Assembly (NCBI GenBank): GCA_902362805.1
Contig: CABIXY010000008.1
Location: 90,753-154,752 of the forward strand
Length of the DNA stretch: 64,000 nucleotides
Source of the DNA: Eubacteriaceae bacterium
GTDB lineage: Bacteria > Bacillota > Clostridia > Peptostreptococcales > Anaerovoracaceae
Direction: 5' to 3'
The notes under the pieces are model-generated. The model searched no databases. It was not told the origin of the DNA and saw nothing but the letters and a program-made list of their open reading frames with translations. Shown here piece after piece: positions 49,128 to 59,091 of the stretch. The stretch's first letter is position 1. Each line of letters begins with the position of its first letter. A program made the translations under genes and the position numbers.

Positions 49128-50033
49128 ATGGGTCAGAAAGTAAGTCCACATGGATTGAGAGTGGGCGTAATCAAAGACTGGAACTCAAAGTGGTATGCAG
49201 ATAAGAACAATTTCGCAGACATGCTGATTGAAGACAATAAAGTCAGAGAATACGTTAAGAAAAAATTATACGCAGCTGGTGTTTCTAAAGTGTTAATTGA
49301 GAGAGCAGCTGAGAATAAAATCAGAGTCATCATTTTAACTGGCAGACCTGGTATGGTTATTGGAAGATCCGGAGACGGAATTGACCAGCTGAAGGCTGCG
49401 CTGGTGAAAATGACTGGCAAAGAAGTTGAGATTTCCATCGAAGAAGTCAGAAGAACAGAACTTGATGCACAGCTGACAGCTGAGAGCATTGCCCAGGCAC
49501 TGGAAAGACGTGTATCTTTCAGAAGAGCTATGAAGCAGGCTATCGGCAGAACCATGAAAGCTAACGCAAAAGGTATCAAAGTTCTTTGCTCAGGAAGACT
49601 TGGCGGAGCAGAAATCGCTAGAAACGAAAAGTACAGCGAAGGTAACGTTCCTCTCCACACCCTGCGAGCTGACATCGACTATGGATTTGCAGAAGCAGAT
49701 ACGACTTACGGTAAGATCGGTATCAAAGTATGGATCAACCACGGTGAAATCCTCGATAAGGGATTGCAGAGCCCAGTTCGTGAAGAAAAGCGTGACCGGA
49801 GAGACAACAGAAAGGGCAGAAAAGACGGCGACAGAAGAAGAAACGATCGCAGAAACAACAATGACAACAGAAGGAACGACAGAAGAAATAACAGAAACGA
49901 TCGCAATGCCGCGCCTGAAGCTGCACCTGCAGTAAATCCAAGAGTCAGAAAGGCTCCAAAGCAGGAACCGAAAGCAAGCGAACCACAGGTAGAAGCAGCA
50001 GCACCAGCTGAAACTGCTGAAACTGAAGCATAA
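49128..50033 (+). CDS. rpsC: Ribosomal protein S3 with long low-complexity tail
   Basis: Small-subunit mRNA-entry protein. [20 protein letters not shown], the KH-domain [14 protein letters not shown] and KVWINHGEI are canonical. The usual protein ends near residue 215-220; this one has 301. From about 215 it adds a block of Arg, Asn and Asp repeats ([17 protein letters not shown] and similar) followed by an Ala/Glu/Pro-rich acidic end. The frame is intact and the next gene follows normally, so the tail is genuine. It would protrude near the mRNA entry site. Confidence 0.97.
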   Translation: MGQKVSPHGLRVGVIKDWNSKWYADKNNFADMLIEDNKVREYVKKKLYAAGVSKVLIERAAENKIRVIILTGRPGMVIGRSGDGIDQLKAALVKMTGKEVEISIEEVRRTELDAQLTAESIAQALERRVSFRRAMKQAIGRTMKANAKGIKVLCSGRLGGAEIARNEKYSEGNVPLHTLRADIDYGFAEADTTYGKIGIKVWINHGEILDKGLQSPVREEKRDRRDNRKGRKDGDRRRNDRRNNNDNRRNDRRNNRNDRNAAPEAAPAVNPRVRKAPKQEPKASEPQVEAAAPAETAETEA

Positions 50034-50059
50034 GCACTAGAGAAAGGAGGAACACAGCC

Positions 50060-50491
50060 ATGTTAATGCCAAAGCGCGTTAAACACAGAAGAGTTCACAG
50101 AGGTAGAATGAAAGGCGTAGCAACTAAGGGTAACACAATCACTTACGGAGCATACGGCCTTGTAGCACAGGAATGTGGATGGATCACCTCAAATCAGATC
50201 GAGGCAGCCAGAATTGCCATGACAAGATCTATCAAAAGAGGTGGTAAAGTATATATCAAAATTTTCCCACACAAGTCAGTAACAAAGAAACCTGCAGAAG
50301 TACGTATGGGTTCCGGTAAAGGTGCACCTGAGTACTGGGTAGCAGTTGTAAAACCAGGTAGAGTAATGTTTGAAATTGAGGGTGTAACAGAAGAACAGGC
50401 AAGAGAAGCTATGAGACTTGCAAGTCACAAGTTACCAGTCAAATCAAAGTTTGCCATCAAAGAAGAAAAAGCAAAGGGTGGTGAAGCATAA
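50060..50491 (+). CDS. rplP: Ribosomal protein L16
   Basis: Large-subunit protein positioning A-site t[22 protein letters not shown], FGxYGLVAQE-like [35 protein letters not shown] and the ending LPVKSKFA are typical; 143 residues. AGAAAGGAGGAAC precedes the ATG. Stop overlaps rpmC start by one base. Confidence 0.99.
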   Translation: MLMPKRVKHRRVHRGRMKGVATKGNTITYGAYGLVAQECGWITSNQIEAARIAMTRSIKRGGKVYIKIFPHKSVTKKPAEVRMGSGKGAPEYWVAVVKPGRVMFEIEGVTEEQAREAMRLASHKLPVKSKFAIKEEKAKGGEA

Positions 50492-50694
50492 TGGAATTGA
50501 AAAAGATGAGAGAAATGACAGATGTAGAGCTCACTGCTGAACTGGAGAAGATGAAAAAAGAACTTTTCAATCTGAGATTCCAGCATGTAACAGGACAGCT
50601 CGAGAATCCTGTAAAGATGAGAGAAGTTAAGAGAAATATTGCAAGAGTTAAAACTATTATAAGAGAAAAAGAACTTGAAAAGGTTCAGGCTTAA
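50491..50694 (+). CDS. rpmC: Ribosomal protein L29
   Basis: Helical large-subunit protein near the tunnel exit. [37 protein letters not shown] and [16 protein letters not shown] form the expected helical hairpin; 67 residues. Translationally coupled to rplP. Confidence 0.98.
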   Translation: MELKKMREMTDVELTAELEKMKKELFNLRFQHVTGQLENPVKMREVKRNIARVKTIIREKELEKVQA

Positions 50695-50713
50695 TTGAAA
50701 GGAGGATGCGCTA

Positions 50714-50974
50714 ATGGCAGTTGAAAGAAATAGAAGAAAGACGAAAGTCGGCATCGTAACAAGCGATAAGATGGATAAGACTGTAGTCGTTGCAATCGAA
50801 GACTTCGTAAGACATTCCCTTTATGGTAAAGCTGTAAAAAGAACCAAAAAGGTCAAGGCTCACGATGAGAACAACGAATGCAATATCGGAGATAAAGTTA
50901 GAATTATGGAAACAAGACCTCTGTCAAAGGATAAGAGATGGAGACTTGTCAACATCATTGAAAAAGTTAAATAA
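50714..50974 (+). CDS. rpsQ: Ribosomal protein S17
   Basis: Small-subunit OB-fold protein binding 16S helix 11. [38 protein letters not shown] and [20 protein letters not shown] identify it; 86 residues. AAAGGAGGATG precedes the ATG. Confidence 0.99.
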   Translation: MAVERNRRKTKVGIVTSDKMDKTVVVAIEDFVRHSLYGKAVKRTKKVKAHDENNECNIGDKVRIMETRPLSKDKRWRLVNIIEKVK

Positions 50975-50988
50975 GGAGGCACCAGATC

Positions 50989-51363
50989 ATGATTCAAACA
51001 GAAACAAGATTGAGAGTTGCTGACAATTCAGGTGCAAAAGAACTTTTATGTATCCGTATTCTTGGCGGAACAAGCCGTCAGTACGCGAACATTGGTGATA
51101 TCATCGTTTGTGCTGTTAAAGAAGCAACACCAGGCGGCGTCGTTAAAAAAGGTGACGTTGTCAAGGCTGTAGTGGTTAGAACGAAGAAAGGTGCCAGAAG
51201 AGCAGACGGCAGCTATGTGAAGTTCGACCAGAACGCTGCAGTAATCATTAAAGATAAAGAAGACAAGAGCCCAGTGGGAACACGTATCTTCGGACCTGTT
51301 GCTAGGGAGCTCAGAGATAAAGGCTTCATGAAGATTGTGTCATTGGCACCAGAAGTATTATAG
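50989..51363 (+). CDS. rplN: Ribosomal protein L14
   Basis: Large-subunit protein at the intersubunit bridge, target of Rsf[21 protein letters not shown] and [20 protein letters not shown] with [13 protein letters not shown] are canonical; 124 residues. First gene of the classical spc section; no separate promoter is evident, so it continues from the S10 operon. Confidence 0.99.
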   Translation: MIQTETRLRVADNSGAKELLCIRILGGTSRQYANIGDIIVCAVKEATPGGVVKKGDVVKAVVVRTKKGARRADGSYVKFDQNAAVIIKDKEDKSPVGTRIFGPVARELRDKGFMKIVSLAPEVL

Positions 51364-51377
51364 GGAGGTGTTGACAG

Positions 51378-51683
51378 ATGCGTATTAAAAAAGACGATAC
51401 AGTAATTGTAATTACTGGTAAAGATAAGGGCAAGACTGGGAAAGTTCTCAGAGCGATGCCGAAAGAAAACAAGGTTGTCGTTGAAGGCGTAAACGTTCAG
51501 ACGAAACACCAGAAACAGACTAGAACGGAAAAGGCTGAAATCAAACATATCGAAGGACCGATCGATGTTTCCAATGTTATGTTCTACGACACAAAAACAA
51601 AAGAAGCGATCAAAGTTGGTTATAAGATTGACGGCGATAGAAAAGTAAGAGTTAATAGAAAAACAGGAAATGTAATCGACTAA
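51378..51683 (+). CDS. rplX: Ribosomal protein L24
   Basis: Assembly-initiating KOW protein. [20 protein letters not shown] is the KOW motif, followed by [16 protein letters not shown] and the C-terminal [14 protein letters not shown]; 101 residues. GGGAGGTG precedes the ATG. Confidence 0.98.
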   Translation: MRIKKDDTVIVITGKDKGKTGKVLRAMPKENKVVVEGVNVQTKHQKQTRTEKAEIKHIEGPIDVSNVMFYDTKTKEAIKVGYKIDGDRKVRVNRKTGNVID

Positions 51684-51700
51684 GAAAGGAGGAGACGATT

Positions 51701-52243
51701 TTGACAGCAAGATTAAGAGAAACTTACAAGAATGAAGTATTCCCAGCGTTAAAAGAAAAGTTCCAGTACGAAAACGTGATGGAAGTACCTAAGCTTGTGA
51801 AAGTTACAATAAATATGGGTCTTGGCGAAGCAAAAGAAAACGCAAAGATCATGGAAGTTGCAGTAAAAGAATTAGGCTTGATCAGCGGACAGAGACCGGT
51901 TACGACGAAGGCGAAGAAATCTATCGCTAACTTCAAAGTAAGACAGGGTATGCCGGTTGGAGCAAAAGTTACTCTGAGAGGAGATAACATGTATGAATTT
52001 GTTGACAAGTTCTTCAATATCTCTCTTCCTAGAGTAAGAGACTTCAAGGGTGTTAGCAAGAACTCCTTTGACGGTAGAGGAAACTACTCCATGGGTGTGA
52101 AGGAACAGTTAATCTTCCCTGAAATCAACTATGATGATGTTGACACTATCAAAGGTATGAATATAGTATTTACAACAACGGCTAAGACAGACGAAGAAGC
52201 TGCAGCTTTACTGGAACTTCTCGGCATGCCGTTTGAGAAATAA
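51701..52243 (+). CDS. rplE: Ribosomal protein L5, TTG start
   Basis: 5S rRNA-binding protein. [54 protein letters not shown] and [19 protein letters not shown] identify it; 180 residues. The start is TTG at 51701, six bases after a perfect AAAGGAGGAG and giving the family N-terminus (M)TARLRETY, so this is a true non-ATG start. A 21-base motif shared with the 22100 region follows the gene. Confidence 0.98.
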   Translation: MTARLRETYKNEVFPALKEKFQYENVMEVPKLVKVTINMGLGEAKENAKIMEVAVKELGLISGQRPVTTKAKKSIANFKVRQGMPVGAKVTLRGDNMYEFVDKFFNISLPRVRDFKGVSKNSFDGRGNYSMGVKEQLIFPEINYDDVDTIKGMNIVFTTTAKTDEEAAALLELLGMPFEK

Positions 52244-52249
52244 AAAAAC

Positions 52250-52332
52250 TCAAATTAGAAACGGCGTTGCCGCAAGGAAGTTTTTATTTAATTTCCTCGG
52301 CCATGCTCGGAAATTATAGGCAGGAGGTTAAA
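52250..52332 (+). promoter_or_regulatory. rplE-rpsN spacer with repeated leader motif and hairpins
   Basis: GGCGTTGCCGCAAGGAAGT (52263-52281, 21 bases identical with 22100-22120 when the preceding AC is counted) sits between complementary AT-rich arms, AAATTA..GAAAC before and GTTTTT..TTTAATTT after. A second hairpin AATTTCC/GGAAATT (about 52290-52316) follows, then AGGAGG. The 89-base spacer is long for this operon. Possible RNA regulatory element or small repeat. Confidence 0.5.
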
Positions 52333-52518
52333 ATGGCTAAGACATCTCTCAAAGTAAAGCAGCAGAGAAAACCAAAATACTCAACACGTGCATATTCAAG
52401 ATGTAGAATCTGTGGAAGACCGCACTCCGTATTAAAGAAATACGGTATTTGCCGTATTTGTTTCAGAGAGCTTGCTTACAAAGGAGAAATCCCTGGCGTA
52501 AGAAAAGCTAGCTGGTAA
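52333..52518 (+). CDS. rpsN: Ribosomal protein S14, zinc type
   Basis: Short (61-residue) type Z S14 with [20 protein letters not shown] as a four-cysteine zinc site. [20 protein letters not shown] and the ending [11 protein letters not shown] are standard. ATG 52333 follows CAGGAGG; the frame runs upstream through the repeated leader motif, but no ribosome site supports that. Confidence 0.97.
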   Translation: MAKTSLKVKQQRKPKYSTRAYSRCRICGRPHSVLKKYGICRICFRELAYKGEIPGVRKASW

Positions 52519-52585
52519 ATTTAAGTTAAATCAGTGTGTAGGTCCCTGCAGGGGATACCGCACAAGAGGAAGGAGAAACACTGTA

Positions 52586-52984
52586 ATGACAATGACAGAT
52601 CCAATAGCAGATATGCTGACAAGAATCAGAAATGCCAATACTGTAGGTCATGAAACAGTTGAGATTCCTGCGTCAAAGATTAAAAAATCCATCGCAGAAA
52701 TCTTAGTTGAAGAAGGCTACATTAATGGGTTTGATGTTATAGATGATAACAAACAGGGCACTATCAAAGTTCAGATGAAGTATGGTGCTAACAAAGAGAA
52801 AGTAATCACTGGAATTAAGAAGATTTCAAAACCGGGACTGAAGGTTTATGCAAAAGCGGGCGATGTTCCTAAAGTATTAGGCGGCCTGGGAATCGCAATC
52901 ATCTCCACTTCAAAGGGAGTTGTAAGCGACAAGAAAGCTAGACAGCTTGGTGTCGGCGGAGAAGTAATCTGTTATGTATGGTAG
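52586..52984 (+). CDS. rpsH: Ribosomal protein S8
   Basis: Central-domain 16S rRNA-binding protein. [32 protein letters not shown] and [20 protein letters not shown] are canonical; 132 residues. The start at 52586 is ten bases after AAGGAG; the internal ATG at 52592 is too far. S8 represses the spc operon in E. coli; no such site was sought in detail here. Confidence 0.98.
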   Translation: MTMTDPIADMLTRIRNANTVGHETVEIPASKIKKSIAEILVEEGYINGFDVIDDNKQGTIKVQMKYGANKEKVITGIKKISKPGLKVYAKAGDVPKVLGGLGIAIISTSKGVVSDKKARQLGVGGEVICYVW

Positions 52985-52997
52985 GAGGAAATAGAAT

Positions 52998-53540
52998 ATG
53001 TCAAGAATAGGTAATAGACCTGTGGCACTTCCTGCCGGTGTAGAAGTTGCTGTTGATGCAAACAACGTAGTAACAGTAAAAGGACCTAAGGGTACGCTGC
53101 AGGAACAGGTTAGCAAATTAATCAATATCGAAATCAAAGATAACGAAGTAGTATTCACGAGAGAATCCGATGCGAGAGAATACAGATCACAGCATGGACT
53201 GGCAAGAACACTGGTAAACAACATGGTTGTCGGTGTGACTGACGGCTATGAGAAGAAACTTCAGTTAATCGGCGTAGGTTACAGAGCTGAAAAAAAAGGC
53301 GATACATTAGTTATGGGCCTTGGATATTCACACCCTGTAGAAATGAAGGATCCTGAAGGAATTACAACTGAAGTACCTGATGCAACAACAGTTGTAGTAA
53401 AAGGAACCAATAAGGCAGTCGTTGGAAACTATGCGGCAAACATCAGAGCTTGGAGAGAACCTGAACCATACAAGGGCAAGGGAATCAAGTATGAAAACGA
53501 AGTAATCCGCAGAAAAGAAGGAAAAGCTGGAGCTAAATAA
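52998..53540 (+). CDS. rplF: Ribosomal protein L6
   Basis: Large-subunit protein near the factor-binding site. [52 protein letters not shown] and the C-terminal [19 protein letters not shown] identify it; 180 residues. GGAGGAAATAGAAT precedes the ATG. Confidence 0.99.
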   Translation: MSRIGNRPVALPAGVEVAVDANNVVTVKGPKGTLQEQVSKLINIEIKDNEVVFTRESDAREYRSQHGLARTLVNNMVVGVTDGYEKKLQLIGVGYRAEKKGDTLVMGLGYSHPVEMKDPEGITTEVPDATTVVVKGTNKAVVGNYAANIRAWREPEPYKGKGIKYENEVIRRKEGKAGAK

Positions 53541-53557
53541 GAAAGGAGTGAAGTAAA

Positions 53558-53923
53558 ATGGCAAAAGAAAGCAGAAACGACAGACGTGTTAAGAGACACG
53601 AAAGAGTTAGAAAAAATTTATCTGGAACTCCTGAGAAGCCTAGACTTTGCGTTTTTAGATCAAACAAGAACATTTCTTGCCAGATCATCGACGATGTGAA
53701 CATGGTTACTTTAGCTTCCGCATCTTCACTTGATAAAGACCTGAAGACCGAAATCGGTTACGGCGGAAACAAGGAAGCTGCAAAGAAAGTTGGAGAAGCT
53801 ATTGCAAAGAGAGCGCTTGCAAAGGGAATCGAAGTGGTTACTTTTGACAGAGGCGGATTCCTTTATCACGGAAGAGTTAAGGAATTAGCTGATGGTGCTC
53901 GTGAGGGCGGATTAAAATTCTAA
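53558..53923 (+). CDS. rplR: Ribosomal protein L18
   Basis: 5S rRNA-binding protein. [22 protein letters not shown] and [22 protein letters not shown] are typical; 121 residues. AAAGGAGTG precedes the ATG. Located between rplF and rpsE as usual. Confidence 0.99.
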   Translation: MAKESRNDRRVKRHERVRKNLSGTPEKPRLCVFRSNKNISCQIIDDVNMVTLASASSLDKDLKTEIGYGGNKEAAKKVGEAIAKRALAKGIEVVTFDRGGFLYHGRVKELADGAREGGLKF

Positions 53924-53939
53924 CAGGAGGAGATAAGGA

Positions 53940-54443
53940 ATGCGTAATATCATTGATGCATCCAAGCTTGACTTAAAAGAAACTATCGTTAATATCAGAC
54001 GTGTTGCTAAGACTGTTAAGGGCGGTAGAAACATGAGATTCAGCGTAACAGTAGTAGTCGGAGACGGCAACGGATATGTAGGCGTTGGTCTTGGAAAAGC
54101 ACAGGAAATTCCTGAAGCTGTAAGAAAAGCGACAGAAGATGCAAAGAAGAATTTAATATATGTTCCTACAGTTGGAACAACTATACCACATAGAAACATC
54201 GGTATCTTCGGCGCAGGCAGAGTACTTCTCATGCCGGCTGCACAGGGTACTGGAGTAATCGCAGGTTCATCTGTACGTACTGTACTGGAAGCTGCCGGTA
54301 TCAAAGACGTTAGAGCAAAATCAATCGGTTCAAACAATACAGGCAACATGGCTTATGCAACATTGGAAGGTCTCAGATCACTGATGACTGTCGAAAAGGT
54401 TGCGAAGCTGAGAGGAAAATCACCTGAAGAAATCTTAGGATAG
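53940..54443 (+). CDS. rpsE: Ribosomal protein S5
   Basis: Small-subunit accuracy protein. [61 protein letters not shown] and [16 protein letters not shown] are present; 167 residues. The spectinomycin loop region [10 protein letters not shown] looks wild type. Confidence 0.99.
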   Translation: MRNIIDASKLDLKETIVNIRRVAKTVKGGRNMRFSVTVVVGDGNGYVGVGLGKAQEIPEAVRKATEDAKKNLIYVPTVGTTIPHRNIGIFGAGRVLLMPAAQGTGVIAGSSVRTVLEAAGIKDVRAKSIGSNNTGNMAYATLEGLRSLMTVEKVAKLRGKSPEEILG

Positions 54444-54456
54444 GAGGAACACGCAA

Positions 54457-54639
54457 ATGGCTAAAATGTTAAAAATTACTTTGACAAAAAGTACGATTGG
54501 CGCTTCCCCTAAACAGAGAAAAGTTGTCGAAGCGTTAGGACTCAAAAAGATGCATCATTCAGTTGAAATGGCTGACACACCTGCGACTCGTGGTGCTGTT
54601 GCAAAAGTAGCGCATCTTGTTACTGTAGAAGAACTGTAA
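54457..54639 (+). CDS. rpmD: Ribosomal protein L30
   Basis: 60-residue large-subunit protein. [36 protein letters not shown] and [15 protein letters not shown] are diagnostic. GGAGGAACAC precedes the ATG. Thirteen bases follow rpsE. Confidence 0.97.
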   Translation: MAKMLKITLTKSTIGASPKQRKVVEALGLKKMHHSVEMADTPATRGAVAKVAHLVTVEEL

Positions 54640-54659
54640 GATAGGAGGTGCAAAGTATA

Positions 54660-55100
54660 ATGAAACTGCATGAATTAAGAGCGGCAGAAGGTTCAACCAA
54701 GAATCGCAAGAGAAGAGGCCGTGGTACAGCTACTGGACAGGGTAAAACTGGCGGTAGAGGTATGAACGGTCAGAAATCCAGAAGCGGCGGCGGAGTCAGA
54801 CTCGGCTTCGAAGGTGGACAGATGCCACTATACAGACGTCTTCCAAAGAGAGGATTCACCAATATCTTTGGAACAGAATATACAACAATCAACGTAAAAG
54901 ATCTTGATAGATTTGAAGCAGGTACTGTAGTTACACCAGAACTGCTGGAAGAAGCAGGCCTGGTAAAACAGGTGAAAGACGGAATTAAAGTTCTGGGCGA
55001 TGGAGCTATTAAAAACAGCCTGACAGTAAAAGCTCACAAATTTACAAAATCTGCGGTTGAAAAAATTGAAGCTGCTGGAGGAAAGGCAGAGGTGATCTAA
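54660..55100 (+). CDS. rplO: Ribosomal protein L15
   Basis: Late-assembly large-subunit protein. [40 protein letters not shown] and [18 protein letters not shown] identify it; 146 residues. ATG 54660 follows TAGGAGGTG; an in-frame ATA/ATG extension upstream overlaps the ribosome site and is not used. Confidence 0.98.
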   Translation: MKLHELRAAEGSTKNRKRRGRGTATGQGKTGGRGMNGQKSRSGGGVRLGFEGGQMPLYRRLPKRGFTNIFGTEYTTINVKDLDRFEAGTVVTPELLEEAGLVKQVKDGIKVLGDGAIKNSLTVKAHKFTKSAVEKIEAAGGKAEVI

Positions 55101-55101
55101 G

Positions 55102-56382
55102 ATGGAGATGCTTAAGACTATTTCGCAGGCATTTAAAGTCGCCGAAATAAGAAGTAAGATCATTTTCACCTTATTGATGCTGGTAGTATTCAGAATCGGA
55201 TCGAACATTCCTGTACCGGGAATCAATAGATCTGCATTGGCCCAGGTGTTTGCTGGCGATACAGGACTCTTCGACTTGTTCGATCTGTTCTCTGGAGGTG
55301 CTTTCAGTAATTTCACCATATTCGCCTTGAGTATTACGCCATATATTACTGCTTCCATCATTATTCAGCTTTTGACCATCGCTTTCCCTTATTTCGAAAG
55401 ACTGGCAAAAGAGGGACAGGAAGGAAGAAAGAAGATGGCACAGATTACTCGTTATCTGACCATCATCTTGGCAATCGTTCAGGCGTTAGGCCTTACTGTT
55501 GGTCTGTTCAGACAGGCAGTCGTCGACCAGACTTGGTTCTCGTTTATCGTAATCATTTTGGTATTGACAGCTGGTACTGCATTCCTGATGTGGTTAGGTG
55601 AACAGATTAACGAAAAAGGTATCGGTAATGGTATTTCACTGATCATCTTTGGTGGTATCGTTGCGAGAATCCCGAGTGGACTCCGCAGCCTGTGGACACA
55701 GTACTCTGATGGAACACTTTCAATCATCACTTTGATACTGTTTGCAGTATTTGCAATCGTGGTAATCTTGGGTGTTATTGAGGTTCAGCAGGGAACGAGA
55801 AGAATACCGGTTCAGTATGCAAAGAGAGTTGTTGGAAGAAAGATGTACGGCGGTCAGTCTACACATATTCCACTGAAAGTAAATCAGGCTGGAGTTATTC
55901 CTGTCATCTTCGCACTGTCCATCCTTCAGTTCCCACTGACAATCACATACTTCTTCCCTGGTTCAGGTTTCACCGACTTTGTTACAAAGTGGCTGTCTCC
56001 TGCAGGAAATCCTGGAGTATGGGTATATGCGGTACTGAACGTATTGCTGATTATCTTCTTCAACTATTTCTACACAGCGGTTACATTCAATCCGGTGGAA
56101 GTAGCGCAGAACATGAAGGCAAACGGTGGATTTATCCCAGGTATCAGACCGGGAAAAGCTACAATTGAATATCTTAACAAAGTTATGTCAAGAATCTCAT
56201 TTGTAGGTGCAATCTTCCTGGCTATCATCGCAACTATGCCTACACTGGTCAGCCAATTTTCTGGGCTGGACATGAGATTTGGAGGTACTTCCCTTCTGAT
56301 CGCGGTGGGCGTTGCACTTGACACAATGAAACAACTGGAAAATCAGATGGTTATGAGAAACTATCAAGGATTTCTAAAATAG
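55102..56382 (+). CDS. secY: Preprotein translocase channel SecY
   Basis: Central ten-helix channel of the Sec translocon. RIGSNIPVPGINRSALAQ, the plug region LFDLFSGGAF, SITPYITASIIIQLL, the QQGTRRIPVQYAKR loop, GGQSTHIPLKVNQAGVIP and PVEVAQNMKANGGFIPGIRPG are seen; 426 residues. It starts one base after rplO ends. Confidence 0.99.
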   Translation: MEMLKTISQAFKVAEIRSKIIFTLLMLVVFRIGSNIPVPGINRSALAQVFAGDTGLFDLFDLFSGGAFSNFTIFALSITPYITASIIIQLLTIAFPYFERLAKEGQEGRKKMAQITRYLTIILAIVQALGLTVGLFRQAVVDQTWFSFIVIILVLTAGTAFLMWLGEQINEKGIGNGISLIIFGGIVARIPSGLRSLWTQYSDGTLSIITLILFAVFAIVVILGVIEVQQGTRRIPVQYAKRVVGRKMYGGQSTHIPLKVNQAGVIPVIFALSILQFPLTITYFFPGSGFTDFVTKWLSPAGNPGVWVYAVLNVLLIIFFNYFYTAVTFNPVEVAQNMKANGGFIPGIRPGKATIEYLNKVMSRISFVGAIFLAIIATMPTLVSQFSGLDMRFGGTSLLIAVGVALDTMKQLENQMVMRNYQGFLK

Positions 56383-56395
56383 AGGAGATGAGCAA

Positions 56396-57043
56396 ATGCT
56401 TAGAACAGTTTTGTTAGGCCCTCCAGGCGCTGGTAAGGGTACACAGGCAGTAAGAATCGTGGAAAAGTACGACATTCCACATATTTCAACTGGCGACATA
56501 TTTAGAGAAAACATCAAAAACGGAACCGAACTCGGTAAAAAGGCACAGGAATATATGAACAAAGGTGAATTAGTTCCAGATGATTTAGTCATCGATCTCG
56601 CCACTTCAAGACTTCTTGAAGACGACTGCAAGAACGGATTTTTGTTAGATGGTTTCCCAAGAACCGTTTATCAAGCAGAAAAGCTGGATGAGTTTTTAAC
56701 AGCGCACGGCATGAAGCTGGATAAGGTGATTGATATCGAAGTTGAAAAGGAAGAATTGATTACAAGACTGACAGGAAGAAGAGTCTGCAAACAGTGCGGC
56801 GCTTCCTACCACGTTGTGAATATTCCTCCTAAAAAAGAAGGCATTTGTGATATCTGCGGAGGCGAGTTATTCCAAAGAGACGATGATACTGTTGAAACTG
56901 TTGAAAACAGAATTGAAGTCTACAACGAACAGACTATGCCACTTGTGGACTATTATAAAAAGGCAGACAATATTGTTACCATTGACGGTGCACTTCCACT
57001 TGAGACAGTGTTTGCTGAGATAGTAAAATCTATAGGTGAATAG
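56396..57043 (+). CDS. adk: Adenylate kinase, zinc-lid type
   Basis: Balances ATP, ADP and AMP. LLGPPGAGKGTQA is the P-loop, HISTGDIFR binds AMP, LLDGFPRT and the LID follow. The LID carries CKQCGASYHVVN and CDICGGEL, a four-cysteine zinc site typical of Gram-positive enzymes; 215 residues. The gene order secY-adk-map-infA is standard. Its stop is one base before the map start. Confidence 0.98.
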   Translation: MLRTVLLGPPGAGKGTQAVRIVEKYDIPHISTGDIFRENIKNGTELGKKAQEYMNKGELVPDDLVIDLATSRLLEDDCKNGFLLDGFPRTVYQAEKLDEFLTAHGMKLDKVIDIEVEKEELITRLTGRRVCKQCGASYHVVNIPPKKEGICDICGGELFQRDDDTVETVENRIEVYNEQTMPLVDYYKKADNIVTIDGALPLETVFAEIVKSIGE

Positions 57044-57044
57044 C

Positions 57045-57791
57045 ATGATCATCATCAAATCGAAGCAGGAAATTGACATGATGAGAACGGCCGGCAAGGT
57101 GAACAGCTTGATTCTGAGAGAACTTAAGAATATCATAAAGCCAGGTATTTCCACTATGGACATCGATGAATTCGTTGAGAAGACGGTGAAGGAGCACGGG
57201 ATGATTGCATCCGAGAAAGGTTATTGCGATTATCCTGCCAGTGCTTGCGTTTCTGTTAATGAAGAAGTCGTTCATGGCATTCCGAGCAAAAAACGGATTT
57301 TGCAGGAAGGAGATATCGTCAGTGTCGATTTGGTTGTCGAGTATAAAGGCTATATGGCTGACGCCGCCAGGACTTATGGCGTCGGCGAAATCAGCCCGAA
57401 AGCAAAACACCTGATTGATACTGCTGAAGCCGCCTTTTTTGAAGGGATAAAATTTGCGAGGGAAGGATATCGCCTCTATGATATCTCACACGCAATTCAG
57501 CAGAAGGTTGAGGGAGAGGGATTTGGTGTCATCAGAGATTTTGTCGGTCATGGGATCGGCAGTGAGATGCACGAAGAACCACAGATTCCCAACTATGGTA
57601 AAGCTGGAAAGGGACCAAGACTTCAGACTGGTATGACGTTGGCTATTGAGCCGATGATCGTAGAAGGCGCTTATGAAGTAGATGTCTTGCAGGATGACTG
57701 GACTGTCGTCACAGTAGACGGCGGTTTAGCAGCGCATTATGAAAATACTGTTGTAATCAATGATGGTGAGCCAGAGCTGCTTACCCTATAG
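57045..57791 (+). CDS. map: Methionine aminopeptidase, type I
   Basis: Removes initiator methionine from nascent proteins. Metal ligands appear in DIVSVDLVVEYKGYMADAAR (two Asp), VGHGIGSEMHEEPQIPN (His, Glu) and ENTVVINDG (Glu). ATG 57045 gives MIIIKSKQEIDMMR and 248 residues; a GTG at 57036 overlaps adk. The short form without the N-terminal zinc finger is normal for Firmicutes. Confidence 0.97.
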   Translation: MIIIKSKQEIDMMRTAGKVNSLILRELKNIIKPGISTMDIDEFVEKTVKEHGMIASEKGYCDYPASACVSVNEEVVHGIPSKKRILQEGDIVSVDLVVEYKGYMADAARTYGVGEISPKAKHLIDTAEAAFFEGIKFAREGYRLYDISHAIQQKVEGEGFGVIRDFVGHGIGSEMHEEPQIPNYGKAGKGPRLQTGMTLAIEPMIVEGAYEVDVLQDDWTVVTVDGGLAAHYENTVVINDGEPELLTL

Positions 57792-57809
57792 TAAAGAGAG
57801 GTGTAATTA

Positions 57810-58028
57810 ATGGCGAAAAAAGACGTCATCGAAGCAATGGGAACCGTTGTGGATGCTCAACCAAACGCAATGTTCAAGGTAAAACTTGAAAACGGTTTTG
57901 AAGTGCTTGCACACATTTCAGGAAAAATAAGAATGAACTATATAAGGATTCTTCCAGGCGATAAGGTAAAAGTTGAACTTTCACCTTACGACTTGACCAG
58001 AGGAAGAATTATATGGAGAGATAAGTAG
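57810..58028 (+). CDS. infA: Translation initiation factor IF-1
   Basis: 72-residue OB-fold factor binding the ribosomal A site. [40 protein letters not shown] and [20 protein letters not shown] are canonical. GAGAGGTG precedes the ATG. Confidence 0.98.
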   Translation: MAKKDVIEAMGTVVDAQPNAMFKVKLENGFEVLAHISGKIRMNYIRILPGDKVKVELSPYDLTRGRIIWRDK

Positions 58029-58048
58029 TACAGAATGGAGGAACAGAA

Positions 58049-58162
58049 ATGAAAGTTAGAGCTTCCGTAAAACCAATCTGTGAAAAGTGCAAAGTAATCA
58101 AAAGAAACGGAAAAGTAATGGTTATCTGTGAAAATCCGAAGCACAAACAGAGACAAGGTTAA
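58049..58162 (+). CDS. rpmJ: Ribosomal protein L36
   Basis: 37-residue large-subunit protein with a zinc ribbon. [20 protein letters not shown] holds the first cysteine pair, and the CxxxxH end is [12 protein letters not shown], so it is the zinc-binding form. GGAGG lies ahead of the ATG. It sits between infA and rpsM as usual. Confidence 0.97.
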   Translation: MKVRASVKPICEKCKVIKRNGKVMVICENPKHKQRQG

Positions 58163-58284
58163 TTAGTTAGTAAAACGGACTGCGAGACCAGGACCGCAGA
58201 ACCCATTTAAATTATTGCATATGCAGAACGCCTGTCTATATCACTCCTGGAAACGTGACGGAAGATAGGAGAAGGAGGAAACGT

Positions 58285-58653
58285 ATGGCTCGTATAGCCG
58301 GTGTCGACTTACCAAGAGAGAAAAGAGTAGAAATTGGTTTAACCTATATTTTTGGTATCGGTAGACCAACATCACTAGCAATCCTTGAAAAGGCAGGAGT
58401 AAATCCTGATACTAGAGTGAAAGACTTGACAGAGGATGAAGCTGGTAAAATCAGAAAGATTATCGACGAAGATTACCTCGTAGAAGGAGATCTGAGAAGA
58501 GAAGTTTCCATGAACATCAAGAGACTCATGGAAATCGGAAGCTACAGAGGAATCAGACATAGAAGAGGCCTTCCAGTAAGAGGTCAGAAGACAAAGACAA
58601 ACGCTAGAACTCGTAAAGGTCCTAAAAAGACTGTAGGAAGAAAAAAGAAATAA
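58285..58653 (+). CDS. rpsM: Ribosomal protein S13
   Basis: Small-subunit head protein contacting P-site t[53 protein letters not shown] and the basic tail [11 protein letters not shown] identify it; 122 residues. ATG 58285 follows AGAAGGAGG; the frame runs ten codons upstream without support. The 122-base gap after rpmJ has no recognised element. Confidence 0.98.
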   Translation: MARIAGVDLPREKRVEIGLTYIFGIGRPTSLAILEKAGVNPDTRVKDLTEDEAGKIRKIIDEDYLVEGDLRREVSMNIKRLMEIGSYRGIRHRRGLPVRGQKTKTNARTRKGPKKTVGRKKK

Positions 58654-58670
58654 GAAGGAGGTAGGAAACA

Positions 58671-59069
58671 ATGGCTAAGACTGTAAAGAAGACAGTTAGA
58701 AAAAAGAAAAGAGAACGTAAAAACATTGAAAAAGGCCAGGCACATATCCAATCCACCTTTAACAATACTTTAGTTACTCTTACAGATATGAGTGGAAACG
58801 CACTTTCATGGTCAAGTGCAGGATCCTTAGGATTCAAGGGTTCCAAGAAATCTACACCATTTGCTGCACAGATGGCTGCTGAAGAAGCAACAAAAGCTGC
58901 TATGGAGCATGGTTTAAAGACAGTTGAAGTTTATGTAAAAGGTCCGGGATCCGGAAGAGAAGCTGCCATCAGAGCACTTCAGGCTGCTGGTCTTGAAATC
59001 ACTATGATTAAAGACATTACGCCAATTCCACATAATGGATGCAGACCGCCAAAGAGAAGAAGAGTCTAA
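58671..59069 (+). CDS. rpsK: Ribosomal protein S11
   Basis: Platform protein of the small subunit. [39 protein letters not shown] and [19 protein letters not shown] are canonical; 132 residues. AGAAGGAGG precedes the ATG. Confidence 0.99.
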   Translation: MAKTVKKTVRKKKRERKNIEKGQAHIQSTFNNTLVTLTDMSGNALSWSSAGSLGFKGSKKSTPFAAQMAAEEATKAAMEHGLKTVEVYVKGPGSGREAAIRALQAAGLEITMIKDITPIPHNGCRPPKRRRV

Positions 59070-59091
59070 TTGAAAGGAGGAGTAATATAAA

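Noticed and set aside
49735..49941. Minus-strand frames opposite the S3 tail
   Set aside because: Produced by the repetitive Arg/Asn codons of rpsC.
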